Shown in pieces: positions 21,856 through 31,984 of a stretch of 64,000 nucleotides of DNA; positions within the stretch are counted from its first letter, which is position 1; each line of letters opens with the position of its first letter. The stretch covers positions 19,157,220-19,221,219 of the forward strand of contig NC_081546.1 in the NCBI RefSeq assembly GCF_901000735.1, written 5' to 3'. Under the pieces are notes generated by a model that searched no databases, had not been told where the DNA came from, and saw nothing but the letters and a program-made list of their open reading frames with translations. The translations under genes were made by a program, and so were the position numbers. The stretch comes from Corylus avellana (Eukaryota > Streptophyta > Magnoliopsida > Fagales > Betulaceae).

Positions 21856-21957
21856 TCACTTTAATTTTCGTGGAGGAGGATTTGAACTAGTGATTTCCGC
21901 TTTATTAGGCGTGGTCCCAGCCGATTGAACTACCTCTTGGGGATGACTTTAATTTTC
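21856..21957 (-). mobile_element. tRNA-derived short retrosequence with TSD
   Basis: A roughly 74-bp body (21870-21943, minus strand) has an A-box-like GGTAGTTCAATCGG and a B-box-like AGTTCAAATCC. It is flanked by 14-bp direct repeats, TCACTTTAATTTTC (21856-21869) and TGACTTTAATTTTC (21944-21957), one mismatch. The ends cannot pair as an acceptor stem, so it is not a working tRNA gene but a SINE-like or tRNA-derived insertion. Confidence 0.55.
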
Positions 21958-22144
21958 ATTACTTCATAATGGCACCATAAAACTATCTTTATGTTGATCA
22001 TAAAATATCCCATAGCATAATACTCTTAATAAATATTTATGCTCAACAAAATAAAACATCACATGGGATTTAAATAAGCATTAAATAAATATTTTCGATG
22101 CTAGTATAAAACTATATAAAAAAGAGAAACGAATGTGAACCAAG

Positions 22145-22300
22145 ACAAAAGGAGTAGCCTGATGGTTAAGTCGCTTTAGCACAAACCTGTGAGGGTTCGA
22201 AATTCTCCATAGTAAAATACAGAACTAGCTTTATGTCTCTTTTCTAGCGCGTGTACAACACGCGCCCAGCATGCAATTGGGCTTACATTCGGGGTAGGGG
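22145..22300 (+). mobile_element. SINE-like sequence with tRNA A/B boxes
   Basis: AGTAGCCTGATGGTTAAG (A box) and GAGGGTTCGAAATTC (B box), about 40 bp apart, as in tRNA-headed plant SINEs. The 3' end is unclear. Confidence 0.5.
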
Positions 22301-22309
22301 ATGAAGCTG

Positions 22310-22689
22310 GGTCTGAAAACCATTTTTGGGTTGGGTCTCGCTTTTCTCATTTTTTTTCATCAAATTTTCGCATTGAAACCCGATTTTAAAGCAAAATTTT
22401 TGTTTAGAATCATAATTCTTTTTATTTTTTTATTATTATATTTTTTTATGTGTTAAAAAACGTATGGGTATTCCAAAAAATCAATCAAAAAGAAATCATC
22501 ATTTTGAAGAAAATACATGGCCGAAAATTTTCTTATGAAGATTTCAAAATTGGTAAAAAAAAAATAGTGTTTTACACAATCAAACCCCATAACATTGATC
22601 TTTAAAACCATAGATTATTATTAAACAATAAATTCCAAAAGATCCAGCCAAACTATACCCATTATCAAACTTGAAACCCAACAATTAGG
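22310..22689. other. AT-rich spacer
   Basis: No gene or repeat boundary recognised. Confidence 0.35.
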
Positions 22690-24817
22690 TCATTTTGGGA
22701 ATCTTGGACTTTTTGGCCGAACGCTCGTGTGGGGACCACGTGAGTGCTCGCCTGCAAACAGTACACGAATGTTCGTGTGGGGACCGGCCGAATGTTTGTT
22801 GACTTTTGGTTGACCAATGGATATTGCCCGAGCGTACGACTGCAACCCTAAAACCGCTGGGTAAACAGTACGCGAACACTCGGCATCGTATTACCAAACG
22901 TTCACTGCTTTTCAAAACTGCTTCTGCAAAGCTCATAGCTTTTTCTATCCTATAAATATCCGTCCCTACTTGACCCTTAAGCTTCATTTCGCCCCTCCTG
23001 CCCTCCATAACCTCTGTTTGAGTGTTTTTGTGAGTTAAGGGGAATTCTTGAAGGAGAATGAGAGATTCCTTGGAGGCCTTGCTTCAAAAAGGTAACCTTT
23101 TAAGTCTACCCTGTTCTTTGCTTAGTTGTTATGCTGTTTTTCTACTTAGCTTAGTTGATGGTTTTAAGTTTTTAGTTAGGTTGTTGCCTTTAATCTTGGT
23201 TTAAGCTTGGGTTAGCATTTCATTCTTATTGAATGTAGTTCTTTATACATGGAGGTATTTTTTTAAGTTTGAATGTGTTAAGAAACCCTTTTGTAGCCTT
23301 AGAACTAGTTTAGGATGACTTAGGAGAATATTGGACCAAATAAGGTTGTACTTGAACTCTCTGGTCGAACGTTCGGCCTTGAGCCCTAACGCTTACCTGG
23401 AAGCACTTCAGGGGAACACCAATTCAGCTAGTCGTTCAATAGCACATGTTTTCATGTTCTAGGTTCGTTTTAGTTTGGAATTAGGACTAATATTAGGCTT
23501 TCCACATATTTGGAGATCCTAGACCCTTTGGAGGAATTTTTGGAGGACCTATACGATTCGGGTGAGTATGAACTCACATGATACTAGCCATTACTTTTCC
23601 TGCATTGCCTGACTATTTTTGTGCACCAAACATGCATTTTACAACTTTCATGAAATACATTTTGCTGCATTATGAACTCTACCATTTGTGAAAATGTGCT
23701 ACTTAACAAGATAATGAGATGATGAGACTTATAATATCATGCATGTAAAATACAGATAAGACTAATTGCATCGTATGACATGGTACACCGGTATGTCCAG
23801 GATAATGGCCATGGGCTTACTATTGATGTTACCTCTAAGGTCAAATGTTTGTGTAGATGTGATATATAGGCCTTGGATCTAATTGTTTTTTCGTGACCAG
23901 TGTAACCTTAACAAGCAGGTCACTACATGACGTACATCATTAGTAGCATGGGTCACCCGAGGTCAGACTCGATCGAGCTACTAGTGTTATAAACGGTAAC
24001 ATACAATAGTAGGGGCACCGACATTGTATTACAGGTCCCTCGGTATATCGTCAACCCTATTGAGAAGAGGTACTATCTCGGATAGACCATACAATTAAAC
24101 TATCATTGATTCACATGATTATAACATGTAATATACCTATACTGCATTCATGAATAACTATCATGCTTAAACAATTGCGTACTTTACCAAACGGAGTTCA
24201 TCACTAAATGGCATAAGTACTATGTGCATTTTTACTCATTAAGGCTTTGGACTTACCCCTTTATTGTTCCTCCTCCATTATGTATAATTGTATGGTTTAG
24301 CTAGCATAGAGGAGGATGGATACGGACAGTCAACTAGTGGCAGCCAAGGATCTGATTCAGTTCATTTTTTAGGACATGGACCTGATTTGGCTCAAGTCCA
24401 TGTTGGATAATGGAGGAACCATACGGGTGGAGATGAATCATTTTGGCATTACTTAAACTTAGGCATTGATTTTGTTGTCTTATTTTCAAACAATTACCTT
24501 GGGTTTGTAATATTTGATGATCGGTTTATTACCAGCACATTTGACAATTTATTTATGCTATGATGTTTTATCTTTACTCTGATCATTATGATTGTGGTAT
24601 TTAGTTCTTGCTTTCTTATTCCTGTGGTTGAAAGTCTTCCGTTGTATTCTGTCGCTTAGGAGATGTTAAGATCCCTAAGTCTTGTTCTGTGAAGGGCAAG
24701 GCTGGGAAGTGAATCATGAAGTCAATTACCCAGTTAATTGTCTACCCTCCCCATTTCCTTGTGTGGACATGTCAAAATATATATATATTAGTTAATTGAT
24801 TTCTACGGGGCGTTACA
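22690..24817 (+). repeat. Gypsy-type LTR, 5' end not found
   Basis: Ends GGGGCGTTACA at 24817. A TATA box (CCTATAAATATCC) lies at about 22949-22961. The stretch 23760-24090 is clearly homologous to the reverse complement of 52090-52420 in the solo LTR, for example GTATGACATGGTACACC, AGGTCAGACTCG and GCATTGTATTACAGGT-like words. The region before the TATA box is filled with short CG words (GAACGTTCG type). Expected TGTAACG start and TSD were not seen, so it is truncated or diverged. The minus-strand open frame 22685-23008 lies in this LTR and is not a gene. Confidence 0.75.
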
Positions 24818-25905
24818 GTATATTAATACTAATATATAACACACACACACATCAATTAACTAGATAATATGTTAGTTTATGAACTAACTAGTTAGTAAGT
24901 TAACTAATAGATGCACATATAAATATTAAATAACATATATAACATATATTATTTAATTTCTAATATGCATACTTAAATTTATATAACTCAATTTTGTAAT
25001 ATATTAATGTATTTTGTGTGTGTGTATATATATATATGAATGAGCTAACGAGTCGGGCTAACGAACCGGGCGAGTTGAGCAAGTCGAGCTTTAAATGAGT
25101 CGAACTCATGAGCCCCTGTTGAATTTAATCAAGAGAGTCGACTATGTATCATTTACTAATCGAGTGAGTTTTTATAGTAACGAGCAAGCTTGTATAGTGT
25201 CGAGCTCGAGTTTAACCGAGCGGGTATTGAGCGAATTGTCGAGTATATCGGCACGTTTCCAGCCCTAATGAGAATTGTTTATCGATTGTATGTGTAATCA
25301 TGTGTTTTGATTCTAACTTGATTTGGTATGCCTAGCTGAGGTGGCTTACTACTATTGAACGGCCTAATTTTAACTCAACATTAGTTACCCGATTCTTGGT
25401 GATTTTGAAAAAAAAAAAACTTTTTCCATGTAATAAAATATGAATTGTATTGTATCAAACTTATCTCAGCCACCCTAGAAAGGGGTTAAAAAATGTTAAT
25501 ACTTGGATGGCTTCACTTACACATGTCAATCAACCCAGAGTCTAAGAACAGAAGCAGGCAAAATGCGTGGTTGTGTGCATTAAGGTTTTCATTTTTTTTT
25601 TTTTTCTCGTAAATTGTTAATTAACCTTGTTTTGCCGCCAAAAGTGCCAACCTACCGATCCGCTAAGAAAGACGGACACATAGAACCCCTTTCAGATGGA
25701 TAGCCACTCGTATTTCACCATGTCAACACCCTCAACAGTAATGATCAAGATCTCTCTAAAGAGGTTTTAGAATATAAATAGGACATCTATCTCATTAATA
25801 TAAATAATATTAAAATATTATTTATATTTTAAAAATAATTAAAAATTAAAAAATAATAATAAAAAAAGTAAGAGGATGTCTTTGGCCATCCCAAGGGCAA
25901 AATAT
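24818..25905. repeat. AT-rich spacer with a GAGTCG/GAGCTCGAG-type repeat
   Basis: 25035-25265 is dense in GAGTCG/CGAGC words and ends GTTTCCAGCCCTAAT; reversed, it starts TAGGGCTGGAAAC, a hAT-like terminal word. The rest is AT-rich with CA and TA microsatellites (24840-24850, 25015-25036) and no gene. Confidence 0.45.
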
Positions 25906-26005
25906 NNNNNNNNNNNNNNNNNNNNNNNNNNNNNNNNNNNNNNNNNNNNNNNNNNNNNNNNNNNNNNNNNNNNNNNNNNNNNNNNNNNNNNNNNNNNNNN
26001 NNNNN
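25906..26005. other. Assembly gap (100 N)
   Basis: Exactly 100 N, the usual placeholder for a gap of unknown size. Open frames crossing it are artefacts. Confidence 0.99.
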
Positions 26006-27641
26006 CACAACATGTGATTCAATTGTTCTTATTGTTGTATAATTCAACCCGGAAGAGAAAACAGGCAGTTTTTTCAATATGAGCTTTGGCCCGAAATTAT
26101 TGAAGTAATATAAAGATATTCGTCATTGCCTTCATTAGTGGTTTCAACATAATAACCATTTAGACGAACATCCTTAAAACTAATTAAATTTCTTCTAGAT
26201 TTAGAAGAATACAAAGCATCGTCAATACAAAATTTTGTTCATTTTGGCAATATGATATTCGCTCTTCTAGAGCCTTCGATTATGTTTGATGAACCTGATA
26301 TTGTATTAACCCTAGCTTTGTTTAATATCAAGTGTTGAAAATATTTATCATCTCTAAAAATTGTATGCGTTGTAATTACTCATTCCATCAATATGACCCA
26401 TACCTCCATATATAAACAAAATATATATTAAATTTCATTAATAAAAAAGAAAATAACAAAATACAATTAAATTTGACAATGTAAACATACTGTGTGATTA
26501 AGACACAATGAAAACATTTTAATTGATGTAGACATATTTATCACCAATCAAAAGATCAGTTTTTGTGTTAGAGTCTACAAAGAAATCAAAAACATCAAGA
26601 TAAATGTTACTCTTTCCATTTAGAGTATCAAGACAAATTGGAGAATCTTCAGGATTACTGTGATTAGCAAAATTCATTTCAACCCCCTTTTCTTTTACGG
26701 GGGCTTGATATAGGTCAGGCGTACGACAGGTATGTGACTAATGTCTTTTCATACCATACATGTAACATTTATCTTCATAGTTCTTTGCAGGCTTATTCTG
26801 TAAACCTTTGTTTTCATTTAGTTTCGTCTCAGTGTGATTCTACTTATGGTGGTATGAAGCATTTCTTTTGTAAGAATTATGAGTACGTTTCCCTTGACTT
26901 CTATAATTTTTTTTTTTTTTCTAACACATCTACGTCCACAACTATGGTTTTCTTTATTATCATAAAATGAGGTTCCATTTACTTCAAGAAATGATGTAGA
27001 ACCCGTTGGATGAGATTGATGATTTTTCATTAATAGCTCGTTGTAAAATTACGCTCATGATATTGCTGTTGCAAGAGCACATTCGAGGCAAGAAATGTGG
27101 TATATGTTTTTTTTTTTTCTAACATATCTATATCAGTGAGTTTTTCTCTACACAATTTTAATTGTGAGCTAATTTTAAAGAGTTCAGAGTTATAGTTACT
27201 GACACTCTTGAAATCTTGCAACCTTAAGTGCATCCAAACATAACGAGCTTTTGGGAGGGTAATTGTCTTTTGATGCTCATATCTTTCCCTTAAGTTATTC
27301 CACAAGGTTAAAGGATCCTTTACCGAACGGTACTCAGTTTTTATATGCTTCAAGTATATAAAATTATAAGATATCATATTCATAGCATTAGTATGATAAC
27401 ATTCTAGTCCATATAAATCTCACATTAATCATAGTATGCAACTTTAAATGTTATAATATGATTCTTAAAATACTAAAAATTTCTAAGCATATGTTAGAAT
27501 GTTAATTAACAAAATAGATAATAAGATTATTAAATGTTAAAGAAACTTACAATGAATTGAGAATACCTCACGGATAGCTTTTGATGTTGAAGATCAAAAG
27601 AATACAACAATTGGCTAAAGCTTCGTGCTGATAACGTGTTG
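26006..27641 (-). pseudogene. Ty1/copia remnant, gag to pre-integrase region
   Basis: Minus strand from the right: a PBS-like ACACGTTATCAGCACGAAG (27620-27638), then Gag of the UBN2 type (27383-27030: YRSVKDPLTLWNNLRERY, LPKARYVWMHL, LKLCREKLTDIDMLE), its continuation (LLMKNHQSHPTGSTSF near 27010), then around 26640-26030 protease to GAG-pre-integrase sequence (SPICLDTLNGKSNIY, ARVNTISGSSN, CIDDALYSSKSRRNL, NGYYVETTNEGNDEYL). Stops and frame changes throughout. It runs into the gap, so its 3' part is unknown. Confidence 0.72.
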
Positions 27642-27659
27642 TAAAATCAAAGAAAATAT

Positions 27660-28038
27660 TGTCAGACTCTGATGGAATCTCATGAGAATAGTTGAAGTCG
27701 TTATAAGCCAAACTCAGGCTCTCGAGATGTTGAAGACTGAAAAGGCTACTTGAATTGTCGAGTCCACCCGAGATGGATTTGTTGGACAGGTCGAGACCAA
27801 TAACTCGGCCCTCATTGCAGGTTACGCCTTCCCAAGAGCAACAATCAGCACTTTGATTCCACTTAACAAGTTTAGCGAACATAGTAGGATTAAATGTAAG
27901 ATTGTTCTTCAATTGCAGCAACAAGGATTGCTCATTGCGGAAACATGGGCTAGACACCCCAAAGACAGAAAATGGTCATGAAGAAAAGTGTGAGTAAATA
28001 GCCATCAAGAAAAGCCAATAAAAGACCGGGAGTCTCAT
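27660..28038 (-). pseudogene. Receptor-like protein (Ve/Cf type) N-terminus, truncated
   Basis: Minus strand from ATG 28038: a signal-peptide-like start (MRLPVFYWLFLMAIYSHF), an in-frame TGA (27976-27978), then the leucine-rich-repeat N-terminal cap typical of receptor-like proteins (SLLLQLKNNLTF, KLVKWNQSADCCSWEGVTC) and the first repeat (VIGLDLSNKSISGG, LFSLQHLESLSLAYNDFN). It ends abruptly at about 27660, where the tail of a copia LTR/leader begins. The full proteins are plasma-membrane immune receptors of roughly 1000 residues with many LRRs, a transmembrane helix and a short tail; only about 10% is here. Confidence 0.82.
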
Positions 28039-28179
28039 TGGAGGGCGTTACATATATATAAATAAGAGGAGTACAGTTTTACAGTAAATTAAGGATGGAA
28101 GAGGTGGTGGTGATATAAGATATATGAATGTTAATAATTTTAGTTTTTTAATTTTCTATTTTTTTTAAAAAAAAATTTA

Positions 28180-28513
28180 ATGAGGTATAGGGACACATGT
28201 TGGTTTTTTGAGAGCATTGTCGTAGATTTCTATCAATTTTTATGGACGGAAGTTAGACGGAGGTACTAGGGGTGAAAAGGTGATTAATAAAATCCACTAA
28301 CCGCGTAGGTAGTTAACCAACGGTTAGTAACTCTAATAACTGTTAATCGCTTTCTAAAAGAAAAAATGTAAGCAATTTAATTTAATTTTTTTTTTAAAAA
28401 ATAAAACGATGTCCTTTTCTATGATAATATGATAATATCATACTACATATAACACTATTCCTAGATTTTTATTCATTTAAATATATATTTAAAATTTAAA
28501 ATTGACTAATTCA
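28180..28513. repeat. hAT-like terminal fragment and AT-rich spacer
   Basis: TAGGGGTGAAAAGG at 28267 followed by GGTTAGTAAC/GGTAGTTAACC words resembles an Ac-like hAT end. No partner end or TSD seen. Confidence 0.4.
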
Positions 28514-28591
28514 CACTACAAAAGTTTATTTTATTTCCGGGTCACTATTACTTTACTCTAGCCATATGCTTCATCTTACTTGTTCCTTACT

Positions 28592-28870
28592 TTATGCTAA
28601 AATGGGACCAGAGTGGAGCTTCTCAGTATCAGCAGCTTGCTGACAAGCTTCATTCATTTGAATCAATATTTTATTTTTTCTTTCATGAATTTTGCTGATC
28701 TGCACAAAATTTATAAAGTTGGTTACTTTTTGTGACACTTCTGATGGAACCATACTTATATAATGTGTGGAAATTTGTGAATCAAGGCCAGGAGCTGTAA
28801 TCGGTTTACTTGTCAAAGTTGCCTGCATGTAGGATCTATTCACTTCTTTCAACCCTTCCTGAGTACTGGA
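28592..28870 (-). pseudogene. Unrecognised coding-like fragment inside the CACTA-like element
   Basis: Minus strand, open for over 85 residues and plausibly protein-like (EVNRSYMQATLTSKPITA, MVPSEVSQKVTNFINFV, ISKIHERKNKILIQMNEAC). I do not recognise the family. Codon use and complexity suggest a captured exon rather than noise. Confidence 0.35.
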
Positions 28871-28894
28871 CCGATTGCATGTTGTGTGCTTCTG

Positions 28895-29045
28895 CGTCCT
28901 AGTTAATGGTACTCCGTCCTGTCCTAGTTAATGGTACTCCGTCCTACTTCTTCAGTAGCTCTCATGGGTTGAGACAAGGTGATCCTCTATCTCCTCTTCT
29001 ATTTGTAGTTGTCATGGAGGCTTTAAGTAAAATGTTTATTGCTAC
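28895..29045 (+). pseudogene. LINE (non-LTR) reverse transcriptase fragment
   Basis: Encodes [20 protein letters not shown] followed by [14 protein letters not shown], the [13 protein letters not shown] motif of plant L1-type reverse transcriptase. The word CCTAGTTAATGGTACTCCGT is present twice in tandem at 28899-28943. Only about 50 residues remain. Confidence 0.75.
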
Positions 29046-29310
29046 TGTTGGCAGGTGTCTTCTCTTAATTTCTAACGTGGCATTTTTGGCCACGTCAGAA
29101 AAATATTTACTGACATAACATTTTTTGCCACGTTAGTAATTAACGATGTGGCAAAAAATCATGTACTGTAGCCACGTCAAAAATTGATTGTTTTTTTGTA
29201 GTGTCTGTTTGTATTTTGCTCACTAGTTTTCATTTACAATCCTCATGATTGCTACAAGTATCATTTTATGTACCTTATACTAGAACGTATATCCTTGCTT
29301 GACTTTGCAG

Positions 29311-29737
29311 AGCTTCTTGGCATTGGCCCTAGACCAAATACTTTTAGTAATACTGAGTTGAGATCTGCGACGGAAGACTTTATTCCTTCTAACAAGCTAG
29401 GAGAAGGGGGGTTTGGACCTGTTTACAAGGTGAACTTCCTCTTACTACATAACCACATTATACATGATGACATAACATTTCAAAAATGAAAATAGGTGAT
29501 TTCAACATTTAGATCTCACGCAAGAGGGCTTCTGTCTTATGTTTCTTAATTGTGCTATGTTATAGGGTACGCTTTCTGATGGAAGGGTGGTGGCTGTGAA
29601 GCAACTTTCAGTAGCATCTCACCAAGGGAAGAGTCAATTTATAACCGAGATTGCTACCATATCTGCAGTACAACATCGCAATCTTGTGACTCTGTATGGA
29701 TGCTGCATTGAAGGAGATAGGCGTCTCCTAGTTTATG
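29311..29737 (+). pseudogene. LRR receptor-like kinase fragment (LRR VIII-2 type), two exons
   Basis: Exon 29311-29429, after TTTGCAG, encodes LLGIGPRPNTFSNTELRSAT and the glycine-rich ATP loop (GEGGFGPVYK). The intron runs 29430-29565. Exon 29566-29737 encodes GTLSDGRVVAVKQLSVAS with the catalytic Lys (VAVK), then QHRNLVTLYGCCIEGDRRLL and stops at VYV. Intact relatives are plasma-membrane kinases with extracellular LRR and malectin domains. The activation loop, the catalytic Asp and everything upstream of the juxtamembrane part are missing. Introns kept, so it is a DNA-level copy, not a retrocopy. Confidence 0.85.
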
Positions 29738-29884
29738 TGTCTCTTAGTATATGAGAATTATATGCTTTTTTAATAGCATTAAAAAAAAAAAAAATGGTGT
29801 TTGTCATATGTTCAAAGAACATGTGATACTTTTAGTGATTGAATTAGAGGAATTCTTACAACCTAGTTTGTAGTATGAATAGTA

Positions 29885-29960
29885 TTAGAAGCTGCATTTT
29901 TATTTTACAACTATCTCATAATATTGTCGTGACAGTCACAACCAACTCTTAAATCAATCC
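29885..29960 (+). repeat. One arm of a small MITE
   Basis: GCATTTTTATTTTACAAC ... GTGACAGTCACAACCAAC matches the left arm of the MITE at 36745-36905; the second arm is not present. Confidence 0.5.
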
Positions 29961-29984
29961 TAATTTTTTTTTAAAAAAAAAAAT

Positions 29985-31030
29985 ATAAAAAAGTCTCTCA
30001 AACTACCAGCCATTTTTTATTTAGCCTCCTAATGTTCCAAAAGTAATAAAGTAGCCCCCCGAACTACCAAATTATTGCATTTTGGCCACTCTGTTAGTCA
30101 TTAGTATCAAATATGATGAAAAATTCAAAACTACATCGTTTTGACAAGGGTAAATTACTAAAATGCCCTTTTAGAAAAAAAAAATCATATTAAAACAAAC
30201 ACGCAAAGCGGTGCGTTTTGCTTGAAATTAGTCCTTTCGCTTACCAAAACAACGCCGTTTTGGTAAGTGTTAAGAATTAAAAGAAAAAACCTTAGACTTC
30301 ACGCAGAAAAAACCCCCAATCCCAGTTTATCTCTCTCCCCCAAACCGCCAGCCACCACGTCGTTCTATCTCCGGCAACCTTATCCCTCAAGTGAAAAAAA
30401 CACAACGCCCCTCTCTCTCTCTCTCTCTCTCAAAACTGGCTGCCCCTGCCACCACCATCCATCATCGTCGGCCACACCATCCAGCAGCTACAAAACGCCA
30501 CCGAAAAATTCTTACCCATTGTAGAAATCAAACAAAAAAACCACGTTCGTAGATAAACAACACCGATCCGACAACTATACCATGAAATACAATAAAAGAT
30601 TGAGTTATGGGTAAGATTTACAGGTTGTTAGAGATAGAACGACATGGTGGCCGGCGGTTTTGGGGAGAGAGATAAACTGTGGTTGGGGGTTTTTTCGTGG
30701 GTCACCTACGTGGGGTTTAGGGTTTTTTCTTTTAATTCCTAACACTTACCAAAACGGCTCCATTTTGGTAAGTGTAAGGAAACCCTAATTTCAAGCTTGC
30801 TTGTTTTAGTATGATTTTTTTATTTTTTTTCCAAAAAGGGCATTTTGGTAACTTACCCTTGCAAAAACGACGTACTTTAAAAATTTTCATCATATTTGAC
30901 AGTAATGACTAACATAGTGGCCAAATTGCAACTGTTTAGTAGTTTGGAGGCTACTTTATCACTTTCTGAACATTAGGGGGTTAAAATGAAAACGGTAAGT
31001 AGTTTGGGAGGCTTTTTTATATTTTTTTTC
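29985..31030. mobile_element. Foldback element 1 (MULE-like), arms of about 380 bp
   Basis: The left arm (about 29985-30370) and the right arm (about 30640-31030) are inverted copies: TAGCCCCCCGAACTACCA / GTAGTTTGGAGGCTA, AAATGCCCTTTT / AAAAAGGGCATTTT, CTTACCAAAACAACGCC / GGCTCCATTTTGGTAAG, and an inner ACCGCCAGCCACCACGTCG / CGACATGGTGGCCGGCGGT. The centre of about 270 bp has a (CT)n run at 30412-30434 and no identifiable gene. The outer TIR belongs to the same family as foldback element 3. Confidence 0.78.
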
Positions 31031-31064
31031 AATTTTTTTTTTTTTTTTTCATAAAAAGGCATTG

Positions 31065-31380
31065 TAGTGACTTACCTGTAACAAAACAACGTCGTTTTGC
31101 AATTTCAGTCCAAACTGATAGTTTTGACTAACGAAATGGCCAAAATGCAATAGTTTGGTAGTTTGGGGGGCCACTTTATCACTTTTGGAACATTAGGAGG
31201 ATAGATCGAAAATGGGTAGTACTTTGGGGTGCTTTTTTTATATTTTTCCCTTTTTTTTTCTTTTTTTTTTTGTAATAAAGGTTGGTTGAGGAAGAGGAAC
31301 CACCCCCAACCGGGGAACCACCTTGTGACCAAATGGTTGGTTCGGCCATCCCATACCTTCTAACATCCACTGAAGTCGCA
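31065..31380 (+). repeat. Extra single arm of the foldback 1 TIR family with GGTTGG/CCAACC module
   Basis: AACAAAACAACGTCGTTTTG ... TAGTTTGGGGGGCCACTTTAT repeats the right arm in the same orientation, followed by a GC-rich block (ACCACCCCCAACC, TTCGGCCATCCC). It looks like the remains of a second, overlapping element. Confidence 0.55.
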
Positions 31381-31429
31381 TATTTTTTTTATTCGTTGTT
31401 GCGATTTAAAATGAACGACTCAAATAAAG

Positions 31430-31840
31430 AAAACATGAGTTAATCAAGTTAAGCAATACAATATAATTATCACAAAGGCGTCAATATTGAAATATTAAAT
31501 AAACATAATTAGGGCTTCAATCTAACCCCCCTTAAGATTTAGTTACACATAATTAAAATAAAACTAAAAAGAAAATGGAAAGAAAGAACCGTTCCCAGAA
31601 GTAGCCTCAAATTCCTTTCCCCAAAGTTGTGTCTGTTTGAGGATCATTATTCTCAAGGTTTAGAGGTCTATTTATAGAGTTTTAGAAGTCCTTCTTACAC
31701 TAATAAACCTAGAAAATTGGTGGGGTTTAGTCTTATTACAAGTGGGACTTGAAAAACCCTAATATGGAAGGAAAGAGCATTCTGGTTGCAGCTCTTTGTT
31801 CTCCAACACACGGGCTGCGATTCTATCAATACCAACAAGA
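31430..31840 (-). repeat. Partial Athila-type LTR
   Basis: Matches 39847-40200 and 55705-56080 in order and orientation (TTAATCAAGTTAAGCA, TATTGAAATATTAAATAAAC, CTATTTATAGAG as an inverted TATA box, CAACACACGGGCTGCGAT). Both LTR ends are missing. Confidence 0.7.
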
Positions 31841-31984
31841 AGCAAATCTCAATCACTTGTATTCTTAATTTCATGTACTCTGATTTATTCTACTGCCTGT
31901 ATTATATTAGTTAATGAAACAAACCCAATAACTTTGAACATCTGTTAAAACTAGACTGTTTTCTCTATTGGGTTCAAATTACAG

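Larger units (their letters stand above)
28514..29213. mobile_element. Small CACTA-like element or end fragment carrying foreign pieces
   Basis: The right end is clear: ACGT-core subterminal units (GCCACGTCAGAAA, TTTTGCCACGTTAG, GCCACGTCAAAAA) at 29077-29188 and terminal TTTTTTTGTAGTG ending at 29213. A matching CACTACAAAAG starts at 28514, but its flanking triplets (TCA and TCT) do not match and it lacks subterminal repeats, so the left boundary is doubtful. The interval holds an unrecognised coding-like fragment and a LINE piece. Confidence 0.5.

Noticed and set aside
21870..21943. Functional tRNA gene on the minus strand
   Set aside because: A/B-box-like words are present, but the ends cannot form an acceptor stem and no clean anticodon arm forms; flanking direct repeats point to a retrosequence.
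22685..23008. 107-codon minus-strand ORF
   Set aside because: It lies in the CG-word region of a gypsy LTR and its composition follows the repeats. No protein features.
25829..26082. ORFs on both strands across the first N gap, and one at 62952-63134 across the second
   Set aside because: They read through N bases; only the copia-like end (26006 on) has meaning.
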